Origin: DASPLH01 sp035627675
Lineage (GTDB): Bacteria; Acidobacteriota; Terriglobia; Terriglobales; Acidobacteriaceae
Reading direction: 5' to 3'
NCBI GenBank assembly: GCA_035627675.1
Contig: DASPLH010000278.1
Location: forward strand, 1-11,296
Length of the DNA: 11,296 nucleotides
Shown: piece after piece, positions 6,117 to 11,296 of the stretch
Numbering within the stretch: the first letter of the stretch is position 1
Layout of the letters: each line of letters begins with the position of its first letter
Program-made: the position numbers and the translations under genes
Notes under the pieces: model-generated
What the model saw: only the letters and a program-made list of their open reading frames with translations
The model's database searches: none
What the model was told of the DNA's origin: nothing

Positions 6117-6935
6117 ATGCCTCAACTTTGGCTTAGATTAGCGACGGTCTTATACGGCCTGGGGCTCCTCCAATCGCTGTACCAGCTGGTACGTCGAAGG
6201 GCAGGGGAAGACCTCAGCCGCTTTGCAATTCCCGCCGTCGGTCTCGGCATGGTGTTCCACCTGGTATCGGTGGTCGAGAGGGCATTGTTGTTCGGGTATG
6301 GCGATCTGCTGACGATCCGCTACGCCGGCTCGGGACTTGCGCTTCTTATCGTCATCATTTTCATGGCCCTGTTCGCGCGGTTCAAGACCGCGTCCCCGGG
6401 CGTCTTCGTGTTCCCGCTGGTATTCCTGCTGACGTTTGCATCCGCCGTGGGACAGCAGTCCGACATGGCTCCGGTATTCAGGAGCAAGGGCTGGATTGCA
6501 ACGCACGTCGCCCTGCTGCTCATCGGTTACGCCGCGCTGTTCCTGAGTTTTGTGGCAAGCCTGCTGTACATCGTGCAGTCGCGGAGCCTGAAGTCGAAGC
6601 AGCCCGCAACGTGGTTGTCGCGGATGCCTGCGCTCCAGGTCATTGACGATCTCGGGTACAAGGCGCTGCTGGCGGGCTTCCCGTTCATGACGATCGGGCT
6701 CATCGCGGGATCCGTGGTTGCGCAGGAGCAGTTTGGCCCAACGTACTTTTTCGACCCGAAGGTGTTGCTGTCGCTGCTGATGTGGGGCGTGTATGTCGTA
6801 CTGATTTACACGCGCTGGAGCTCCGGTTGGCGCGGGCGCAAGGCTGCGTATATGGCAACCTTCGCGTTTGTCGCCGCTGTCTTCGCGTGGGCTGCGAATT
6901 ACGTCAGCCCGCTGCATAGGTTTGTCGCCCCATGA
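6117..6935 (+). CDS. ccsA: Eight-helix membrane protein of the CcsA/HemX cytochrome c assembly family
   Basis: The 272-residue protein has eight predicted membrane helices (about 5-23, 36-58, 69-88, 95-112, 129-153, 183-202, 216-233, 243-262). CcsA exports heme for cytochrome c maturation. HemX is a relative in hem operons that affects HemA level in Bacillus. Family-type histidines are kept: H48 in helix 2 (MVFHLVS), H130 before helix 5 and H267 at the C-terminus (SPLHRF). The Trp-rich heme-handling motif, normally WGxxWxWDPK, is reduced to FGPTYFFDPK (206-215) with no Trp, which favours a HemX-like role over a full heme exporter. The stop overlaps the hemA start (ATGA), so translation is coupled. 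A GTG at 6087 could add ten residues. I prefer the ATG at 6117, just ahead of helix 1. Neither start has a clear ribosome binding site. Confidence 0.8.
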   Translation: MPQLWLRLATVLYGLGLLQSLYQLVRRRAGEDLSRFAIPAVGLGMVFHLVSVVERALLFGYGDLLTIRYAGSGLALLIVIIFMALFARFKTASPGVFVFPLVFLLTFASAVGQQSDMAPVFRSKGWIATHVALLLIGYAALFLSFVASLLYIVQSRSLKSKQPATWLSRMPALQVIDDLGYKALLAGFPFMTIGLIAGSVVAQEQFGPTYFFDPKVLLSLLMWGVYVVLIYTRWSSGWRGRKAAYMATFAFVAAVFAWAANYVSPLHRFVAP

Positions 6936-8281
6936 ATTTTTTCGTAATCGGCGTGAACCACAAGACGGCTCCAGTCGAGGTGCGCGAGCGCTTTGCCATC
7001 CCCGAGTCTCGCCTGCCGGAAGCTACACAGGCGCTGACGAGCTACCCCGGCGTGGAAGAGGGGATGATCGTTTCCACCTGCAACCGGGTGGAGATCTTTG
7101 CGCGCGCGAAGAATGGCGACTGCGACCTTCACGGTTTCGTGCGCCAGTACTACGGGTTCCGGCAGGGCGAATACGAGCAGTACACCTTCGAGCACAAGCA
7201 CCTCGACGCGGTGAAGCACGTCTTCCGCGTGGCCGCCAGCCTGGATTCGATGGTAGTGGGCGAGTCCCAGATTCTCGGGCAGGTGAAAGAGGCCTACGCC
7301 ACGGCGCGCGCCATGGGCGCGGTGCAATCGCAGTTGGACGCCTTGATGAGCCGCGCGTTCCAGGTGGCGAAGAAGGTCCGCACGGACACGCAGATTGCCA
7401 CTTCGTCGGTGTCCGTCGCCTCGGTGGCTGTGGAGCTGGCCGAAAAGATCTTCGGAACGCTGAGCGGCAAGTCGGTGTACCTGGTCGGCGCAGGCAAGAT
7501 GTGCGAGCTGGCCGCCCGGCACCTGATCGCGCACGGGGCAAAGAAGATCTACGTCAGCAACCGCACCTATGAACGCGCGGTGGCGCTGGCGAAGAAGTTC
7601 CAAGGCGAGGCCATTCCGTTCGAGAGCCTCTACGACAGCGTGGCCAAGGCCGACATCATCATCAGCTCGACCGGAGCTCCGCACGCCATCTTCCGCAAGG
7701 AGCATGGCGAGAAGTTCCTTGCACAGCGGCGGAACAAGCCGATGTTCTTCATCGACATCGCGGTTCCGCGCGACGTGGACGCCGCGCTCAACGACCTCGA
7801 CGGCATCTTCGTGTACGACGTGGACGACCTGCAACAGGTCGTGCAGTCGCATATCGGCGACCGGCGCCGCGAGGCGGAGCGCGCCGAAGCGCTCGTGCAG
7901 GAAGAGGTCCTGAAGTTCCAGCAGCGTTTGCAGCAGGCAGACGTCGTGCCGACGATCGTTTCGCTCCAGGAGCACCTGGAGACGATCCGGCAGGCGGAAA
8001 TCGATCGCCTGCGCGGGCGTCTCGGCACGCTTACTCCGGAGCAGGAAATCGCGGTCGAAGCGCTGACTCGAGGCATCGTCAACAAGATCATGCACACCCC
8101 GATCACCACGTTGAAGTCGGCTGCCCGCGAGGGTGAGCAGGCCACGACGGTTGTGGAGATCGTGCGCAAGCTGTTCAACCTGCGCAGCGCCCACGCGAAC
8201 CAACGCGGGCAGGCATGTGACGCAGAGCAGCCGGTGCCGGTGGCGGCGGCGGCGAAGATCAACGGCAGTTCGAATCCTTAA
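6932..8281 (+). CDS. hemA: Glutamyl-tRNA reductase
   Basis: HemA reduces glutamyl-tRNA(Glu) with NADPH to glutamate-1-semialdehyde, the committed step of C5-pathway tetrapyrrole synthesis, in the cytoplasm. The 449-residue protein starts with the family N-terminus MNFFVIGVNHKTAPVEVRE. It has the catalytic C50 in STCNRVEIF and the conserved H96. The block GESQILGQVK spans 110-119, and the Rossmann glycine motif VGAGKM has its first Gly at 186. A long helical dimerisation region follows. The C-terminal 25 or so residues are low-complexity (PVPVAAAAKINGSS) and probably disordered. The ATG overlaps the stop of the membrane gene, and hemC follows after 16 bases. Enzyme and operon position together make this firm. 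I see no sign of damage. Confidence 0.97.
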   Translation: MNFFVIGVNHKTAPVEVRERFAIPESRLPEATQALTSYPGVEEGMIVSTCNRVEIFARAKNGDCDLHGFVRQYYGFRQGEYEQYTFEHKHLDAVKHVFRVAASLDSMVVGESQILGQVKEAYATARAMGAVQSQLDALMSRAFQVAKKVRTDTQIATSSVSVASVAVELAEKIFGTLSGKSVYLVGAGKMCELAARHLIAHGAKKIYVSNRTYERAVALAKKFQGEAIPFESLYDSVAKADIIISSTGAPHAIFRKEHGEKFLAQRRNKPMFFIDIAVPRDVDAALNDLDGIFVYDVDDLQQVVQSHIGDRRREAERAEALVQEEVLKFQQRLQQADVVPTIVSLQEHLETIRQAEIDRLRGRLGTLTPEQEIAVEALTRGIVNKIMHTPITTLKSAAREGEQATTVVEIVRKLFNLRSAHANQRGQACDAEQPVPVAAAAKINGSSNP

Positions 8282-8297
8282 AGGAAAGTTTCCGTAC

Positions 8298-9236
8298 ATG
8301 GCCCTTCTCCGTATTGGCTCCCGCGGTTCACAACTTGCTCTCTGGCAAGCTCACCACATCTCCGATCTGTTGCGCGAGCAGGGTCACGAGGTTCAACTCG
8401 AGATCATCAAGACCACGGGCGACAAGATCCTGGACGTGGCGCTGGCAAAAGTCGGCACAAAAGGCATGTTCACCAAGGAGATCGAAGAGGCTCTCGAAGC
8501 CGGAACGGTTGACCTGGCGGTGCACAGCCTGAAGGATCTGCCGACCGAGTTGGCGGGACCGTTCGAGATCGCAGCGATCACCAAGCGGGTTGATCCGCGC
8601 GATGCGTTCCTCTCGGTCAAGTACAACAGCATTGAGGAGTTGCCCCAACGCGCGAAGGTGGGCACGTCAAGCCTGCGTCGCCAGGCCCAGCTCATGCAGG
8701 TCCGTCCCGACCTCGACATCCACCCGTTGCGCGGGAACGTCGATACGCGCGTCCGCAAACTCGAGGAAGGCGAGTACGACGCCATCATCCTCGCCGCTGC
8801 CGGACTGACGCGCCTTGGCAAGACCCAGCTCGTGAAGCAGGTCATCCCGGCGGAGGTGATGTGTTCGGCGGCCGGCCAGGGCGCTCTCGGAATCGAGATT
8901 CGCAAGGGCGACACGCGCATGCGCGAGATCCTTGCGTTCCTCAACGATCCAGATGCACACGCCGCGACAACGTGCGAACGCGCGCTTCTCAACCAGCTTG
9001 GCGGCGGATGCCAGGTGCCGATTGGCGCCTTCGCCGAAGTGAAGAACGGCACCATTCACCTGAACGCCATCTGCGCGCATCCGGACGGCTCGACCCTTCT
9101 GCGCGAAGTGCAGACCGGAACCGACCCGGTCGAACTGGGCGAGCGTACGGGCAAGCTTCTGCTCTCGCGCGGGGCGGACAAGATCCTGGAAGAGGTATAC
9201 GGTGCAGCCGCGGCCGCAGTGCCGCAGCAGCCGTAA
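8298..9236 (+). CDS. hemC: Hydroxymethylbilane synthase (porphobilinogen deaminase)
   Basis: HemC polymerises four porphobilinogens into hydroxymethylbilane on a covalently bound dipyrromethane cofactor. The 312-residue length is typical. Visible landmarks are LRIGSRGSQLALWQA (4-18), the catalytic Asp D80 in HSLKDLPTE, the basic patch GTSSLRRQAQL, LRGNVDTRVRKL, and C238 in GGGCQVPIGAFA, which carries the cofactor. I start at the ATG 8298-8300, which gives the normal N-terminus and has AAGGAA upstream (8281-8286). The frame is open further back into hemA, but that part is not family-like. The gene lies 16 bases after hemA and 7 bases before hemD. Confidence 0.97.
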   Translation: MALLRIGSRGSQLALWQAHHISDLLREQGHEVQLEIIKTTGDKILDVALAKVGTKGMFTKEIEEALEAGTVDLAVHSLKDLPTELAGPFEIAAITKRVDPRDAFLSVKYNSIEELPQRAKVGTSSLRRQAQLMQVRPDLDIHPLRGNVDTRVRKLEEGEYDAIILAAAGLTRLGKTQLVKQVIPAEVMCSAAGQGALGIEIRKGDTRMREILAFLNDPDAHAATTCERALLNQLGGGCQVPIGAFAEVKNGTIHLNAICAHPDGSTLLREVQTGTDPVELGERTGKLLLSRGADKILEEVYGAAAAAVPQQP

Positions 9237-9243
9237 GGCACGT

Positions 9244-10110
9244 ATGGCTACGGTTCTTGAGTCGAAAAGCGAAAGCACTGTTCAAGGCGTCCGGCGTCCG
9301 TTGGCCGGCTGGAGAATCCTGGTGTCGCGGGCCAAGAAGCAGGCTGCCGCGCTCACCGAGGCTCTGGAAGCTCAAGGCGCACAGGTACTCGAGGTTCCGT
9401 TCATCGAGATTCGCGCGCCGCGGTCCTACAAGGCGCTGAATGAGTCTTTGCGGCTGATCTCCGAGTACGAGTGGCTGATCCTGACGAGCGTCAACGGCGT
9501 AGAAGCCCTCTTCGAGCGTCTCGAAAAGCTGAACCTTCCGAAGTCGGCGCTGGCGCACCTCCGCATCGCCGCCATCGGTCCCGCGACTAAAGCTGCCGTC
9601 GAGAAGCGCGGATTGAGGGTGGAAGTGACGCCGAAGGAATACGTCGCCGAATCCGTTGTGGAGGCGCTGGCGGCGAAGGTGAAGGGCAAGCGCGTGCTTC
9701 TGTGCAGGGCAAAGGTCGCCCGGGACGTCATCCCTCGCGAACTGCGGCGCGCCGGCGCGTACCTCGACGTGGTGGAAGCCTATGAGACGGTGATCCCGCA
9801 GAGTTCGCGGGTGAAACTCAGGGCCGTGCTGCGCGACCCGCGCAAGCGTCCGCACGCGATCACCTTCACCAGTTCCTCCACGGTGAAGAATTACGTAACG
9901 CTGCTGGGCATCCGCTCCGGGAAATCGAAGCTCGTCGCCGGAGTATTGAATGCGTCCATCGGGCCGGTTACGTCGGACACGCTCCGCCACTACCAGCTCA
10001 GCGTTGACCTGCAGGCGCAGGAGTACACGATCCCGGGCCTGACGACCGCGCTGATCGAGCGCGCCAAGCTGGGCGTTCCCAGCGTTCTGCAAGCGCGTCC
10101 CAAGAAGTAG
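9244..10110 (+). CDS. hemD: Uroporphyrinogen-III synthase
   Basis: HemD closes hydroxymethylbilane to uroporphyrinogen III while inverting ring D. The family is poorly conserved, so operon position matters. The 288-residue protein shows the usual markers of the two-domain fold: WRILVSRAKKQA (23-34), EWLILTSVNGVEALF (76-90), AAIGPATKAAVEKRG (109-123), VVEAYET (176-182), ITFTSSSTVKNY (206-217) and ASIGPVTSDTL (237-247). The ATG at 9244 is chosen because AAGG, which overlaps the hemC stop, lies seven bases upstream. An in-frame ATG at 9202 would overlap hemC by 35 bases and add residues unlike the family. It is the last gene before the terminator at 10127-10155. A fused methyltransferase (CobA/HemD type) is absent. 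Confidence 0.92.
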   Translation: MATVLESKSESTVQGVRRPLAGWRILVSRAKKQAAALTEALEAQGAQVLEVPFIEIRAPRSYKALNESLRLISEYEWLILTSVNGVEALFERLEKLNLPKSALAHLRIAAIGPATKAAVEKRGLRVEVTPKEYVAESVVEALAAKVKGKRVLLCRAKVARDVIPRELRRAGAYLDVVEAYETVIPQSSRVKLRAVLRDPRKRPHAITFTSSSTVKNYVTLLGIRSGKSKLVAGVLNASIGPVTSDTLRHYQLSVDLQAQEYTIPGLTTALIERAKLGVPSVLQARPKK

Positions 10111-10126
10111 TCTTCCTGGGCAATAA

Positions 10127-10155
10127 AAAGGGCGCGGCATGGAGCCGCGCCTTTT
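10127..10155. terminator. Strong bidirectional intrinsic terminator after hemD
   Basis: The stem pairs GGCGCGGC (10131-10138) with GCCGCGCC (10144-10151) around the 5-base loop ATGGA. It is extended by a G-T wobble and A-T pairs with AAA (10127-10129) and TTT (10153-10155). It starts 17 bases after the hemD stop. T-runs occur on both strands (TTTTAT on plus, CTTTTTATT on minus), so it should also end leftward transcription from the gene at 10197-10877. Confidence 0.9.
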
Positions 10156-10196
10156 ATCTTGAGCGGTCAATTTGCGCCCGAGCCGAGGGCGTCGCG

Positions 10197-10877
10197 TCAG
10201 CGAGACGCAAGGATTTGTTCATCAAACACCGCTAAAGTGTTTCTGGCGAAGAAGACGCCGGCCGTAGCACAACTCGCCTGGAATCCACGGCAGGCTTCTT
10301 CCTGGTGGGATAGTCCGATTACAAGCCCGGCTGTAGGATGAGCGAACTTAGAGAGAAAGCGGTTTTGGGGGAAGAACAACTCCTCGAGACCTACTGTCTT
10401 CGCAGCGTCCGCAACTAGACAATACTTCATGTCAAGGTCAGCAAGACCAAGTTTCTCGGAAGCGACTTCTCTAATCCTCGCCTTTGCTGCACTGCGGGCC
10501 ATCTGTGCCTCCATCGCACCAACAGCCGCTCCAATCTGACTCAGACTCTCAGAGAGTCCGTTTACATCTCGAAGCGCGTCTTCGTAAAACCGGCGCGTGT
10601 TTTGGGGTGACGCAGCGCAGAAATTTGTCCAGATCCAAAGTTCCAGCAGATTTCGAGCGATCCATGCGGTTTGTGATACCCAGTCGCTACTCAGACTCTT
10701 CAGCAGTTCTCGGCAGTTCCGGTCAGTGCTAATGAGCAGCTTCAAAAGCACTTGCGAATGCCACTCTTCAAATGATCCGCTCTGCAGTCGGTCATAGAGC
10801 AGCTTCAGCAGCGCTGGAATCTCACCTTCGAGCATCAAGCGATTATCGCGGTCAAGTAGCTGTGTTTCGTTATCCAT
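10197..10877 (-). CDS. Hypothetical protein of unknown function, lower-GC orphan (226 residues)
   Basis: The open frame is complete, from an ATG at 10875-10877 to a TGA, without frameshift. The product appears soluble and mostly helical. A helix-rich N-terminal half contains TAWIARNLLELWIWTNF (70-86). A polar middle follows, then NRFLSKFAHPTAGLVIG (172-188). The ARNLLEL and SKFAH-P blocks remind me of uncharacterised helical families (DUF5677-like) and of the R-x4-6-H motif of HEPN nucleases (here R173-x6-H180), but this is only a resemblance. Codon use differs from its neighbours, with more A/T-ending codons (TCT, GCT, CAT, CCT, ACA, GTA, CTA) and visibly lower GC. It sits alone between the heme terminator and the M24 peptidase gene, consistent with acquisition by transfer. 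No Shine-Dalgarno sequence is obvious. Confidence 0.65.
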   Translation of the reverse strand: MDNETQLLDRDNRLMLEGEIPALLKLLYDRLQSGSFEEWHSQVLLKLLISTDRNCRELLKSLSSDWVSQTAWIARNLLELWIWTNFCAASPQNTRRFYEDALRDVNGLSESLSQIGAAVGAMEAQMARSAAKARIREVASEKLGLADLDMKYCLVADAAKTVGLEELFFPQNRFLSKFAHPTAGLVIGLSHQEEACRGFQASCATAGVFFARNTLAVFDEQILASR

Positions 10878-10927
10878 CTGGATTGCCGTTTACCCGCTGC
10901 GTCGATCTCGCTCTTCCAATCGAGACC

Positions 10928-11296
10928 CTACGGGCAGTTGACGCGCGTCGCGCCGTTCGACAGCGGCGGCAGGTTCAGCTTGCTTCCCGCGTCGCGCATC
11001 TTGTAGATCGATTCGAGGTCCCAGGGCAAACCCGTCATGGTCAGGATCTCGTATCCGTTGGCGGTCACGAGCACCGTGTCTTCCAAGCGAAGGTGATAGC
11101 CCTTGTCGGGCAGGTCGAGCAGCGGTTCCACGTTGAAGACGACGCCAGGCACCAACGGACGCTCGTAGGGGCCGGGATCGTGGGTGCTCATGCCGACGAA
11201 GTGTCCGGGGCCCTTCCACGCCTTCTCCAGCCCGTGCTTCGCGTACGCCGCCTTGCCGATATCGCCGATCTGCTTGATGGTGACGCCGGGCTTCAT
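10928..11296 (-). CDS. M24-family metallopeptidase (Xaa-Pro aminopeptidase type), C-terminal fragment cut by right edge
   Basis: The visible 122 residues are the C-terminal part of a pita-bread-fold peptidase. This family uses two metal ions to remove N-terminal residues, often ahead of proline. Motifs seen, numbered from the window edge, are GPGHFVGMSTHDPG (29-42) with metal-ligand H32 and substrate-binding H39, PGVVFNVEPLL (50-60) with ligand E57, and YHLRLEDTVLVTANGYEILT (67-86) with ligand E72. The remaining Asp ligands would lie in the missing N-terminal part. The Met at the edge is internal (usual MKPGVT segment), not the start. The tail KLNLPPLSNGATRVNCP is longer than in cytoplasmic PepP and ends near a Cys, so an exported form is possible. 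The stop is 50 bases downstream of the start of the orphan gene on the same strand. Confidence 0.85.
   Translation of the reverse strand: MKPGVTIKQIGDIGKAAYAKHGLEKAWKGPGHFVGMSTHDPGPYERPLVPGVVFNVEPLLDLPDKGYHLRLEDTVLVTANGYEILTMTGLPWDLESIYKMRDAGSKLNLPPLSNGATRVNCP

Noticed and set aside
6899..8299. A 466-codon open frame on the minus strand opposite hemA
   Set aside because: Shadow of hemA: composition is His/Arg/Leu-biased, there is no recognisable domain, and hemA is certain.
8989..10170. A 393-codon open frame on the minus strand opposite hemC and hemD
   Set aside because: It spans two confident genes and runs through the terminator, and the protein is low-complexity Arg-rich. It is a coding shadow.

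Overview
The window is a stretch of high-GC bacterial chromosome that is mostly core metabolism. Several things point to an acidobacterium of the Terriglobales/Koribacter type: protein style, strong GC3 bias, weak or absent Shine-Dalgarno sequences, AAGT-rich heptamer spacer DNA, and two small proteins that look like lineage-specific conserved hypotheticals. This assignment is inference from general appearance, not from a marker gene.

Layout from left to right. (1) A leftward block carries mutS (mismatch repair), then nagZ (GH3 beta-N-acetylhexosaminidase), then the 5' end of anmK (anhydro-MurNAc kinase), which runs off the left edge. nagZ and anmK are both peptidoglycan-recycling steps and overlap by four bases. 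mutS and nagZ are separated by about 87 bases of degenerate 7-bp repeats in two opposed arms. (2) A 109-bp divergent region holds a perfect DnaA box and an extended -10 element for mutS, and then the rightward galT-like gene. This protein has Thr where GalT enzymes normally have the nucleophilic His. (3) A strong hairpin separates galT from a leftward 85-residue membrane protein. Divergent from that is a 119-residue protein of unknown function. (4) A 218-bp gene-free stretch contains a perfect 6+6 inverted repeat of Crp type upstream of a TATACT -10 box. (5) A compact rightward tetrapyrrole operon follows: CcsA/HemX-like membrane protein, hemA, hemC, hemD. It is tightly packed and closed by a textbook bidirectional terminator. 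(6) On the opposite strand lie a lower-GC orphan gene of unknown function and the C-terminal third of an M24 (Xaa-Pro aminopeptidase type) metallopeptidase, cut by the right edge.

The heme operon converts glutamyl-tRNA to glutamate-1-semialdehyde (HemA), then porphobilinogen to hydroxymethylbilane (HemC) and uroporphyrinogen III (HemD). The steps between (HemL, HemB) are not in the window. The membrane gene at the front resembles HemX/CcsA, and the Crp-like site suggests control by a Crp/FNR-family regulator. No CRISPR array, insertion sequence, tRNA, rRNA or phage gene was seen, and no clearly new multi-gene system. The best leads are the GalT active-site change, the heme-operon control region, the heptamer repeat spacer and the orphan gene after hemD.
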